Assembly: GCA_964609675.1 (NCBI GenBank)
Contig: CAZSRX010000019.1
Span: forward strand, 1 to 64,000
Direction: 5' to 3'
Length of the DNA: 64,000 bases
From: CAZSRX01 sp964609675 [NCBI: uncultured Bacteroidota bacterium]
Lineage (GTDB): Bacteria; CLD3; SB21
This document shows, piece after piece, positions 15,474 through 24,300 of the stretch. Made by a program: the position numbers and the translations under genes. Each line of letters begins with the position of its first letter. Position 1 is the first letter of the stretch. The notes beneath the pieces were generated by a model that saw nothing but the letters and a program-made list of their open reading frames with translations, searched no databases and was not told the origin of the DNA.

Positions 15474-15962
15474 TCAAGAAGTTAATTTTATGTTTTCTTC
15501 TTTTACGATGCGGTTGAAAACAGGCACCAGCCCTAAATAAATTACGAACATAACCGGCGTTACCAGCAATAACCACACGGCCATGGCCTGGACGTTCGCA
15601 TGCCATAGCGAGGCAACCGTATTCCATAAATCCGCTGAGAGCATGGCGAAGATCTCGTCTAAAGAAAACGGAATCGGGTCATTGCGGAACAGAAAGGCGC
15701 CGGCGTGAAAAAAGGGAATGTAAAGCATCAGTTGTAGCGGATACGCAAAGGTATTGATAAGCTGAATAGCGGGTAAGTTCAGCCGAAGCAGAAAAGCAAA
15801 TACCGTACAGAGCAGTATGGTGGATCCAATGACGGGAAAAACTCCAAGTCCGAATCCAAGCGCCACAGCTAAAGCGAGTTTACGGGGAGTTACGCCCTGC
15901 TTTAGAAAGGCAAGCAGCGGCGTTATCAGGCGCCGCTGAAAAAAGCCGGCTAACCAGCGCAT
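15474..15962 (-). CDS. DUF2062 membrane protein
   Basis: The 162-residue integral membrane protein contains the DUF2062 core: the amphipathic start (LLAFLKQGVTPRKLALAVA), a glycine-rich hairpin (GLGVFPVIGSTILLC), and two further hydrophobic segments near 105-145. DUF2062 proteins often neighbour lipid and glycan genes, and their function is not established. It starts one base after the stop of the cyclopropane synthase gene, so co-translation is likely. It is the last clear gene of the six-gene lipid operon. Confidence 0.88.
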   Translation of the reverse strand: MRWLAGFFQRRLITPLLAFLKQGVTPRKLALAVALGFGLGVFPVIGSTILLCTVFAFLLRLNLPAIQLINTFAYPLQLMLYIPFFHAGAFLFRNDPIPFSLDEIFAMLSADLWNTVASLWHANVQAMAVWLLLVTPVMFVIYLGLVPVFNRIVKEENIKLTS

Positions 15963-15963
15963 C

Positions 15964-17226
15964 TTACAGGTTCACATTGTTCGGCCGCGCGTAGATCATC
16001 TGCATGACATTGATGTTGCGCATCCGGAAGGCGGCTTCGCAATAGCTCAGGTAGTAATTCCACTTGCGGATGAACGTATCGCTGAAACCAAGATCTTTCA
16101 CCCGTTTCAGATTGCGGTTAAAGGTATCGCGCCAAATTGCAAGCGTCCGCGCGTAATCCAGGCCGAGATTTTTCAGGTCGAGGAGGTTCAGATCGCCGGT
16201 TTCGTTAACCGCCTTATTCAGCGCGGCGATCGACGGCAGCAGGGATCCGGGGAATATATGCTTCTGAATCCAGTCTACATTTTTTCTGAAACTTTCATAC
16301 CGGCTGTCCGGACTGGTGATAACCTGAATACCCAGCGCCCCGTCTTTTTTCAGAAGCGCGTGCACTTTTTTGAAATAGGGTTTCAGGAATTTATCGCCCA
16401 CCGCTTCAAGCATTTCGATGGATACGATTTTATCATACGAGCCGGTCACACGGCGGTAATCCGTGAAGAGAATTTCAATCCGGTCCGAAAGTCCGGCCTC
16501 GGCAATGCGCTGTTTGGCGAGCGCGTATTGTTCTTTGGAAATCGTAATCGTGGTAACTTTCGCGCCGTAATGCTTGGCGATATGCATAGCCATGCCGCCC
16601 CATCCGCTGCCGATTTCCAGCACGTGATCCGTCGGTTGAATTTTCAAATACCGACACAGGCGGTCGTATTTGGCGTATTGCGCCTGCTCGAGCGTCATAT
16701 CCGGCGTTTCAAAATACGCGCTGGAATAGGTCATGCTCGGATCCAGAAACGTCTGAAAGAAATCGTTGCTCAGGTCGTAATGCTCGGCAATGTTCTTGCG
16801 CGCTTTAGTCAGGTTGTTTGGCCGCGCCAGATGGTACCAGCGGTTCAGGGTTTTCAATATGTTCACCGGCGCAAACCGCCGCCGGCTGCCGGATATCGCG
16901 GGGCTATTCTCGATATTCAGTAAAAACCAGGAAATAACGTCGGTGATGCTTTCGGTGTCCCAGTCGCCGTCCATGTAGGACTCGCCAAATCCAATGTCGC
17001 CGTACAGTACGACTTTTCTGAAGAAATCGGGATTGATGATTCGGATCGACGCTTTTAACGATTCCTGCGGGGAACCGTACGTGCGGCGCGTGCCGTCGGG
17101 AAGAATGATTTCAAGATAGCCTTTATGCATGGGCTCCAGCAGGTTCAGCACCAATTTCTCCTGCCAGGATATCCGCCGTCCGGCGGTAAGGGTGCGGGAA
17201 AGTGCTATTTCAGGATTGGTAGACAT
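15964..17226 (-). CDS. cfa: cyclopropane-fatty-acyl-phospholipid synthase family methyltransferase
   Basis: The 420-residue protein is a full-length member of the Cfa/mycolic acid methyltransferase family. It has an N-terminal lipid-interacting domain with YGDIGFGESYMDGDW, then IAEHYDLSNDFF and SMTYSSAYF, and the SAM-binding motif LEIGSGWGGMA (about 199-209). These enzymes add a methylene or methyl group from SAM to double bonds of membrane lipid acyl chains. The gene overlaps the DUF1365 gene by 17 bases. The COG2907 flavoprotein, DUF1365 and Cfa set recurs in many bacteria. In some it belongs to stress-induced lipid modification such as furan or cyclopropane fatty acid formation. Confidence 0.9.
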   Translation of the reverse strand: MSTNPEIALSRTLTAGRRISWQEKLVLNLLEPMHKGYLEIILPDGTRRTYGSPQESLKASIRIINPDFFRKVVLYGDIGFGESYMDGDWDTESITDVISWFLLNIENSPAISGSRRRFAPVNILKTLNRWYHLARPNNLTKARKNIAEHYDLSNDFFQTFLDPSMTYSSAYFETPDMTLEQAQYAKYDRLCRYLKIQPTDHVLEIGSGWGGMAMHIAKHYGAKVTTITISKEQYALAKQRIAEAGLSDRIEILFTDYRRVTGSYDKIVSIEMLEAVGDKFLKPYFKKVHALLKKDGALGIQVITSPDSRYESFRKNVDWIQKHIFPGSLLPSIAALNKAVNETGDLNLLDLKNLGLDYARTLAIWRDTFNRNLKRVKDLGFSDTFIRKWNYYLSYCEAAFRMRNINVMQMIYARPNNVNL

Positions 17227-17989
17227 TATAGACCTCGCGTTGCAATTCCGGATAATCGGCTTTTCGGAAGTACGGCAATTTCTTTCTCCATAATTTTAAC
17301 GCCTGCCAGTGTATCAGCCCGATTACTTGCAGCGTTATAAAAGGGAACCGAATGCAATACCATAAAAGCCTTCCGTTGGTTAAAGGTTGCTTATGACCGA
17401 TTAACGCTGTGAGAAAGAATTTGTTCCCGTTCTTATAATCATTAATGACGATTTCCAGCTTGTCGCCGGGTATTTTGAGATTAAAGTCAAACTCCGCGTC
17501 ATGATCAATGAAAGGTGAAACGTAAAAATATTTTACCGTTCGTAGACGGAACGCGTTGTCCCGGAAAGTTTCAGTGTCCAGAAGATAATACTTCATTTCG
17601 CGGAAAGTATTGCTCACTTCGGCCACGGCGCAAACCGGACGGTTGCCGTCGAAACAATAGAAAAATGATACCGGATTGAAATTATATCCAAGAAACGCGA
17701 GGTTAGTAAGCAAGTAAATCCGCGGTTCGGTGAAATGTATATTTTTATCTTTTAAATATCCGAGGATGCTTTCTTTGACATTCCCGCCGGTATAAACAAT
17801 ATGATCGCGGTCGCGGAAACTGAATACATTAAACCGGTTGCGGCTCAGAAAAAGAATTCGCTTGGCGAGGGAATCGACTTCATTCAGATCCAGCCAGAAC
17901 ATGAAAATCTTATAAACGAATTTATTGGAAACCGGCTGCAGGCGATTGTGCATAACCCGGCATTCATACAGGCAGGAACCTTCTACCAT
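17210..17989 (-). CDS. DUF1365 family protein
   Basis: The 259-residue protein begins with the family-typical sequence around LYECRVMHNRLQPVSNKFVY and contains NLAFLGYNFNPVSFFYCFD and KYFYVSPFIDHDAEF, all conserved in DUF1365 (COG3496). The C-terminal third is basic, with a hydrophobic segment near residues 205-225 that may touch the membrane. DUF1365 genes are nearly always next to COG2907 flavoproteins and Cfa homologues, as here. The reaction is not known. It overlaps both neighbours (7 and 17 bases), indicating strict co-expression. Confidence 0.9.
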   Translation of the reverse strand: MVEGSCLYECRVMHNRLQPVSNKFVYKIFMFWLDLNEVDSLAKRILFLSRNRFNVFSFRDRDHIVYTGGNVKESILGYLKDKNIHFTEPRIYLLTNLAFLGYNFNPVSFFYCFDGNRPVCAVAEVSNTFREMKYYLLDTETFRDNAFRLRTVKYFYVSPFIDHDAEFDFNLKIPGDKLEIVINDYKNGNKFFLTALIGHKQPLTNGRLLWYCIRFPFITLQVIGLIHWQALKLWRKKLPYFRKADYPELQREVYNVYQS

Positions 17990-19245
17990 GGCGGTTCTCC
18001 GGTCAGGGCGGTTACGGCGTCTATGGCGGCCGTGAACGCATCCTCGTGAAAACCGTACCGGAAATAACTGCCTGCAAAATATACCGGGCCTCCGGCATTC
18101 AGCTCCGGCAGGCGTTTCTGGGCCTTCATCGCCGCGACGGTAAACAGCGGATGGTCATAATCGGTTTCCAGGAGTACACGTTTCGGATCCGCGTCGCCGG
18201 GATCGTTGATGGAAACAAAATAATTATTTTTTTCCGATACCTGCTGTAGACTATTCATCCAGTAAACCGTTGACGGGACCAGCCGTCCGTCTTTGTTTAT
18301 TCCGATGCGGTAATTCCATGACGACCATGCCCGGCGCGTTTTCGGCATGACGGAGGCGTCCGTATGCAGGGTAATATGATTTTTCTGGTATTGAAATGCG
18401 CTGAGCAGGCTTCTTTCCAGATCGGTCGGGTTCTCGAGCAGTTTAAGAGAGTCGTCGGCGTGTCCGGCGAGTATGGCCTTGTCGAAACGCGATAACGCGC
18501 CGGTTGCGTCGATGACCGTAACGCCGCCGTTTTCGCGTACCACTTTTTGGGCGGCGCGGCGGGTATGAATTTTTTCCCGGAACGGCGCGATGAGGATGTC
18601 GCGGTACGTCTGACTGCCGTTCGCTACCGTGCGCCACGGATGCTGGGTGTGCAAACCCAGAAATCCGTGATTATAAAAGAATCGTACCAGCGTCCGCACG
18701 GGAAACTGTAGCATGGCATCGGGCGGCGTGGACCATACCGCGGAACTCATCGGAATGAGGTATTTAAAAAGCATATCATCGCCGTAATTTTTCTCACGGA
18801 TATAATCGGCCAGTGTGTAAGCCGCGTATTGTTCGTTATCCAGCACCTCGAGACATTCCTTATTAAAACGGTTGATTCGGGTCAGCATGCGCAGGAAGGA
18901 CGGCCGGAAAATATTTTGCCGCTGCGCGAACAATCCGCTCAGCCCGCTGCCGCAGAACTCCAGTCCCGAAGGCAAATGCTGAACGCTGAACGACATGGAT
19001 GTCGGCTTGGTGGGCACCTTCAGCTCTTTGAATAACCGCGTGAGGTTAGGATAGGTTACTTCATTATAAACGATGAAGCCGGTATCCACCGGAATCGGCG
19101 TTCCATCGTCATCTACGTAAACCGTATGCGTATGCCCGCCGATGTAATCGTTCTGTTCAAACAGAGTGACGTCATATTTTTTATAAAGAAAATGCCCGCA
19201 ACCCATGCCCGCGATGCCGGTGCCGATGATGGCTATCTTTTCCAT
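17983..19245 (-). CDS. FAD-dependent amine-oxidase-fold oxidoreductase (COG2907)
   Basis: The 420-residue flavoprotein has the N-terminal dinucleotide-binding motif IGTGIAGMGCGHFL and the acidic FEQNDYIGGHTHTV segment typical of the COG2907 branch of the monoamine-oxidase/phytoene-desaturase fold. A C-terminal FAD-contacting part (GPVYFAGSYFRYGFHEDA) is also clear. Members next to Cfa-type methyltransferases have been linked to desaturation or oxidation of methylated fatty acids, for example in furan fatty acid synthesis. The exact reaction here is inferred from context. The gene overlaps the DUF1365 gene by 7 bases. Confidence 0.9.
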   Translation of the reverse strand: MEKIAIIGTGIAGMGCGHFLYKKYDVTLFEQNDYIGGHTHTVYVDDDGTPIPVDTGFIVYNEVTYPNLTRLFKELKVPTKPTSMSFSVQHLPSGLEFCGSGLSGLFAQRQNIFRPSFLRMLTRINRFNKECLEVLDNEQYAAYTLADYIREKNYGDDMLFKYLIPMSSAVWSTPPDAMLQFPVRTLVRFFYNHGFLGLHTQHPWRTVANGSQTYRDILIAPFREKIHTRRAAQKVVRENGGVTVIDATGALSRFDKAILAGHADDSLKLLENPTDLERSLLSAFQYQKNHITLHTDASVMPKTRRAWSSWNYRIGINKDGRLVPSTVYWMNSLQQVSEKNNYFVSINDPGDADPKRVLLETDYDHPLFTVAAMKAQKRLPELNAGGPVYFAGSYFRYGFHEDAFTAAIDAVTALTGEPPW

Positions 19246-19275
19246 AATGAATGCTCCCTTGCCGTATAGGCCTGT

Positions 19276-19974
19276 TTATTTATATGAAAACACCATCCGC
19301 ACGCGATGGCTCTTTCCCTGCTCGTTGTTGATGTTGGATAGGCCTTCGTAAACCATCAGCCGGCGTGTTTCCATATCATACGTAACCCGAATCGGCTCGA
19401 CAAATAGGCGCAGAAGAAAATTATCAATGTCGATATTAAACAACACGTTTTTCCGGCCGGCGATTTCAAATTCCCGGTCTTTATACAAACGGAATTTGAA
19501 ATAATCCAGTTCAATCGGCGCCACAAAATTAAAGTGCAGCATTTCTCCGCTGATTAAACGTTCCCAGTTTTCCTCGATATAAAAGTTGAATCCCGCATCC
19601 ACGACGGCCGGCTCCGGCACTTCCAGGTATTTTTCCTTTATGGCCTCACCGGCTTTACGGCGCGCAAATACCTTGATTTGCTTGCCGTTGAGTTCTGCGC
19701 CTTCCAGGTAACCATCCCGCGTGTCTTCGAGCCGGTAATCGGGTTTTATCCGGGATTTGGTAAAGCGCACATTTCGGGTAACAATTGTCTGCCGGGTCGG
19801 GTCTTTATATACAAAGCGCCACAATTGCGGCCGGTTATCCTGGTCTTCCTGATAACGTTCTTCGGTGTATATCAAACGGCCGGTTTTCAGATCGTAAGCC
19901 GGCGTATGAAGCGTTTTCGGATAACGTTCAGAAAAATTGAAAGCGATGAGCCATAAATACAGCGCGGCAGTCAT
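19276..19974 (-). CDS. unrecognised protein of the lipid operon, N-terminal hydrophobic segment
   Basis: This 232-residue protein starts with a short hydrophobic stretch (ALYLWLIAF) that could be a signal anchor. A beta-rich body with many charged and aromatic residues follows, including YLEVPEPAVVDAGFNFYIE and FVAPIELDYFKFRL. This arrangement resembles lipocalin-like or carrier-type beta structures, but I cannot name the family. It starts 3 bases after the upstream methyltransferase stop and is followed after 30 bases by the flavoprotein, so it shares their transcript. A role in handling or presenting lipid substrate would fit. Confidence 0.75.
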   Translation of the reverse strand: MTAALYLWLIAFNFSERYPKTLHTPAYDLKTGRLIYTEERYQEDQDNRPQLWRFVYKDPTRQTIVTRNVRFTKSRIKPDYRLEDTRDGYLEGAELNGKQIKVFARRKAGEAIKEKYLEVPEPAVVDAGFNFYIEENWERLISGEMLHFNFVAPIELDYFKFRLYKDREFEIAGRKNVLFNIDIDNFLLRLFVEPIRVTYDMETRRLMVYEGLSNINNEQGKSHRVRMVFSYK

Positions 19975-19977
19975 AAT

Positions 19978-21096
19978 TTATACTTTCTCAAAAAGATAAT
20001 GACTTACAAACCACTCCTGTCCTTTTCGGAAACCCCAAAGCTCCGCGCAGGCCATGAAAAAAATACGCCAGTACGCGTACCACTTGACCGCCTGGTCCTT
20101 GCCGTAAACCTCCCGGAACAGCGTCAGTACTTTTGGTTTATGATGATCAATATTTCTGAGCCAGGCTTCGGCGGTTTTTTGGTAATGCGTGCCGCTTATG
20201 CGCCAGTGCCTTTTGATTTTAAGGTGATCATTGAAATAAAAATACAGATTGTCACCCGGCATAATGCCGCCGGTAAAAAAATATTTCGCCATCCAGTCCG
20301 TCTCGTCCCTTACCTCAAAGGGGTAAGTGAATTCCCTGTGCGAGAAAATATGCACGAAAAGGCGAGCGTCCGGTTTCATCCAACCGGCAATTTTTTCGAA
20401 TAGTTTCTGGTAATTCCGCATGTGCTCGAACATTTCTACGGATACGATGCGGTCAAACTGCCGTTCCATACGGAAGGTCTTCATGTCAGCGGTAATAATG
20501 CTCACGTTGCTGAGGCCGCGGGCACGGGCTTGTTCCTCGATAAAAGCTTTTTGGGAAGCGGAATTGGATACCGCGGTGATGCGGCTGTTCGGGTACTTGG
20601 CCGCCATATACAGCGTCAGAGAACCCCAGCCGCAGCCGAGTTCGAGAACATCCTGCCCATCCGACAGTTGCGCCCGCTCGCAGGTCATTGCCAGCATAGT
20701 TTCCTCCGCCTGGTCCAGTGTAGATACATTCTCGCCCCAATAACCGGAACTGTACTTCAAGTGCCGGCCCAGCGCAATTTGGTAAAAATCAGCCGGAACT
20801 TCATAGTGCTGTTCGTTGGCCGCTTCCGTATGTACCGCAATAGGGCTGTTTTTTAAGTCATCAATACGCCGCATTAAATGCGCCTGCTGGACTTCGACGT
20901 TGTCTTTACGCTCCTCACGAAGGCGTTGCCTCAGCAGACGGCGGATGCCAAATCGCAGGACAAAGTCCGGCAGAATGTTTTTTTCTAAAATCTTATTAAT
21001 CACGTTTCCAACACTCCATACAGAAGTTAATAGTCTGGTTACGAAACGTACAACGCCGCGTATATCATGATATTCCCCGTTATTAATGACCGCCAT
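19978..21096 (-). CDS. second Cfa-family SAM-dependent methyltransferase, first gene of the lipid operon
   Basis: The 372-residue protein has the class I methyltransferase core with LELGCGWGSLTLYMA (about 151-165) and the downstream DRIVSVEMFEHM, and the Cfa-like KYSSGYWGEN before it. Its N-terminal region is shorter and differs from the Cfa protein encoded at 15964-17226. It belongs to the coclaurine-N-methyltransferase-like Cfa branch often found with COG2907 and DUF1365. Two different methyltransferases in one operon suggest two successive methylations or two substrates. An AT-rich gap containing the 12-base palindrome TATATTAATATA (21131-21142) lies upstream. No clear promoter was identified. 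Confidence 0.88.
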   Translation of the reverse strand: MAVINNGEYHDIRGVVRFVTRLLTSVWSVGNVINKILEKNILPDFVLRFGIRRLLRQRLREERKDNVEVQQAHLMRRIDDLKNSPIAVHTEAANEQHYEVPADFYQIALGRHLKYSSGYWGENVSTLDQAEETMLAMTCERAQLSDGQDVLELGCGWGSLTLYMAAKYPNSRITAVSNSASQKAFIEEQARARGLSNVSIITADMKTFRMERQFDRIVSVEMFEHMRNYQKLFEKIAGWMKPDARLFVHIFSHREFTYPFEVRDETDWMAKYFFTGGIMPGDNLYFYFNDHLKIKRHWRISGTHYQKTAEAWLRNIDHHKPKVLTLFREVYGKDQAVKWYAYWRIFFMACAELWGFRKGQEWFVSHYLFEKV

Positions 21097-21285
21097 CCAT
21101 TAATGGCGCTAAGACCGTATAATAAAACAGTATATTAATATATTAGTAGAAATAAAAAACATTTATTTGGTACATGTTCATCAGAATTTTTCGGCCTACT
21201 TCAAGCTTTTACTTGCCTCAGTAAAAAAACCTTGGGGATTCGGAAAATTAACGCGTCGCAATTATTGTTTTTATCGCGTATATCA

Positions 21286-21314
21286 TTGTATTTAATAAAA
21301 AAATATATTATATT
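21286..21314 (+). promoter_or_regulatory. candidate promoter of the propeller-kinase array
   Basis: TTGTAT (21286-21291) and TATATT (21309-21314) are separated by 17 bases, about 75 bases before the preferred start at 21388. The gap 21097-21387 is AT-rich throughout, so chance matches are likely. Otherwise it holds the palindrome at 21131-21142 and the inverted repeat at 21373-21390. Confidence 0.3.
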
Positions 21315-21372
21315 TTCTTTGCTTTATACTCTTATGAAGTTCGAAGCGCTTTACCTTGCTCTTACAGCATTG

Positions 21373-21390
21373 CATGAAAGCTCTTTCATG
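21373..21390. repeat. 8-bp inverted repeat covering the kinase start codon
   Basis: CATGAAAG (21373-21380) and CTTTCATG (21383-21390) are perfect inverted copies with a 2-base spacer. The second arm ends in the ATG of the first propeller kinase. It takes the place where a ribosome-binding site should be. It could be an operator or an element controlling translation. Confidence 0.45.
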
Positions 21391-24300
21391 AAAAATAACC
21401 AGGGAAAAAAACGAGATGTTGGTTTTGCGAAGATTACCGGTCTAATCGTTTTTCTTGTTTTTACGTTTTCGGCCGCAATCCAGGCCCAGGAGTTGAAGTT
21501 CAACCGGATTGCCATGACTTCTGATTTGGTGGTTTATAGCGTGATTCAAGACGAAGCCGGGTTTATATGGCTGGGGACCGAGCAGGGTTTGCAAAAATAT
21601 GACGGATACACACTTCAGGCCTTTCAGCATGATCCATTCCGGAATTCGATTTCCCATAACGATGTCGGTTGCCTGTGGTATGACAAGGAAGGTTATATCT
21701 GGGCGGCGACATGGGGCGGCGGTATTAATAAATTTGATCCGCGCACTGAAAAATTCACCTATTATCGTAACATTCCCGAACAGCCCCGATCGCTGAGCGA
21801 TAACCGCGTCCAGTCCATTTATCAGGACCGGAGCGGCACATTATGGTTTGGGACCTATACAGGAGGCCTAAATCGTTTTAACCCGCTTACCGAAGAATTT
21901 CATCGCTATATTCACGATCCAAACGATCCGGCATCGATTAGCAATAACCGTATCTGGTCTATTCAGGAAGATCAGGAAGGCAATCTTTGGGTAGCCACCG
22001 ACGATGGTTTAAACCGTTTGGACGCTGAACGTAAGCGATTTACGCGTTTTTACCATGATCCACGAAATCCGAATTCCCTGAGCGATAACCGAATTCAATG
22101 GTTGTATTTTGACCGTAAAGGCGATCTTTGGATATCAACCAAAAACGGCTTAAACCGACTGACCATCCGAACCCAAAGTTTCACAAGGTTTTATCACGTT
22201 AAAGGCCGCAGTACCTCACTCAGCCACAATGTGGCTTATACCGTTTATGAAGATCATAACGGCGTTCTGTGGATTGGCACCATCGGAGGCGGTTTAAATC
22301 AGTACTATCCTGAAGAAAATAAATTCGTATCCTATCATTACATGCCGGACAACACACTGAGCTTAAGCAATAACGATATTCGCGCTATTTATGAGGACCG
22401 CTCCGGCGTTTTGTGGATAGGTACCCGCGGCGGCGGTGTCAATACGCTGGATTTGAAACCGAAAAAATTCCAGCTGGTAACATACCGACCGGGCGCCACT
22501 CAAGGGCTGTCGTACAACCGGGTTTCTGCTTTTACCGAATCATCCGATCATATTATCTGGATTGGTACCGACGGCGGCGGCTTAAACCGGTTTGACCCTA
22601 AGGCCGGTATATTTTTACCTGTAAATCAGGGCCTTTTCCCGCGAGGCCGTTTTTCATTTTCAAGGATTCGAACTTTGCATCAGTCTGCATCCGGCGCATT
22701 ATGGGTAGGCAGTTACGGCGATGGTCTTTTAAAGATTGATCCGCTGTCGAAACACATTGAACATTTTACAAGGCGGTTAAACGATTCTCTGTCGTTGCCG
22801 GATGATAAGGTTAATGTTATTCTTGAGGATAAAGAAGGAGATTTCTGGATTGGAACGGATGAAGGCCTGAGCCGATATGATCCTGAAAAAGGAATTTTTA
22901 AAAACTATAAACAATCTGCCTATGGCTTAAGCCATAACAGCATCCTGTGTTTGTTCGAAGACCGGACCGGTATTTTATGGATCGGTACATGGGGCGGCGG
23001 TTTAAACCGCATGGATAAAAAGACCGAGCAATTCACAACATACCAGCATGATTCTCTGCGCACTAAGTCGCTCAGCAATAATGAAGTTCATGTGATATAC
23101 GAAGACCGGGTCGGTAATTTATGGATTGGTACTCAAGGCGGTCTTAACCGTCTGGACCGTACGTCTGGTGAATTTACCTGTTATACCAAAGAGCACGGCT
23201 TAGGCATCAATGAAATCCGGGGTATTCTAGAGGATAATAACGGGAACTTATGGATCAGCACCACCAATGGATTATCAAAATTTCATCCCACTTCGGAAAC
23301 ATTCAGAAATTATGATATCGAAGACGGTCTTCAGGGCAGGCAGTTCCTGCATGGGGCTTATTTTAAAGACTCCAGAGGAAGGTTCTATTTCGGCGGCATC
23401 AACGGATTTAACCTGTTTTATCCGGACAGCATCCACGATAATATTATGATTCCACCGGTGGTTATTACCGCGTTCCGCGTATTTGATAAAAAAATATTTT
23501 ATCAAACCACCCCATCCCTTACCGATCGTATTGAGATACGCTATACCGATAATTTCTTTTCCTTTGAATTTGCTGCGCTGGACTATTCCCAGCCGAACAA
23601 GAACCAATATACGTATAAACTCGAAGGATTTGATCAGCGCTGGATATATTCGGGAACGCGCCGATACGCCAGCTACACGAATCTTGATCCCGGGGAATAT
23701 ATTTTCCGCGTAAAAGGCTCCAATAACGATGAAATATGGAATGAAGAAGGCACTGCTCTCCGGGTATATATCCGACCGCCGTTCTGGAAAACGCTCTGGT
23801 TTCAGGTTTTCTCACTGCTATCGGCGGCCTTATTAATATGGGCCTTGTACCGATTAAGGATCCGGACGATACAACGGCAGAAAAAAACACTGGAACAGCA
23901 AGTCGCCGAACGGACTTCCGAACTTCAAAAGAGCCGGGATTATATAGAAAGCAAAAACAAAGAGCTTGAGAAAATCAATATTATTGTACAATCCATTAAT
24001 TCCGGTATCGGGCTCAAACAGTTTTTGGATTCCATTCTGATAAAAACCCAGTTGTTCCGCAACCTCCAGCGCGCGGTGGCGCTGGTGTACAATCCCCGTA
24101 TAAACCGCTTTGAGACGCTGTCCGGTTATTATCCCTATGTCCGTCAGGAATCGGAACCGGATTTTTCACTGCAGGAAATTGAGGAACAGTACCTTGCCGG
24201 GACACAGGAAATCTATCCCGACATTTTTGCTGTTTACCGGACCCGGCATATCGGCGGAGAAGAGGCAGCCATCGACACCGCGCACCGCCTTGTGCTTCGG

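Noticed and set aside
21232-21387. N-terminal extension of the first propeller kinase from a TTG
   Set aside because: It would put 52 residues before a normal signal peptide and overlap a likely promoter. The ATG at 21388 fits the pattern of the three paralogues.
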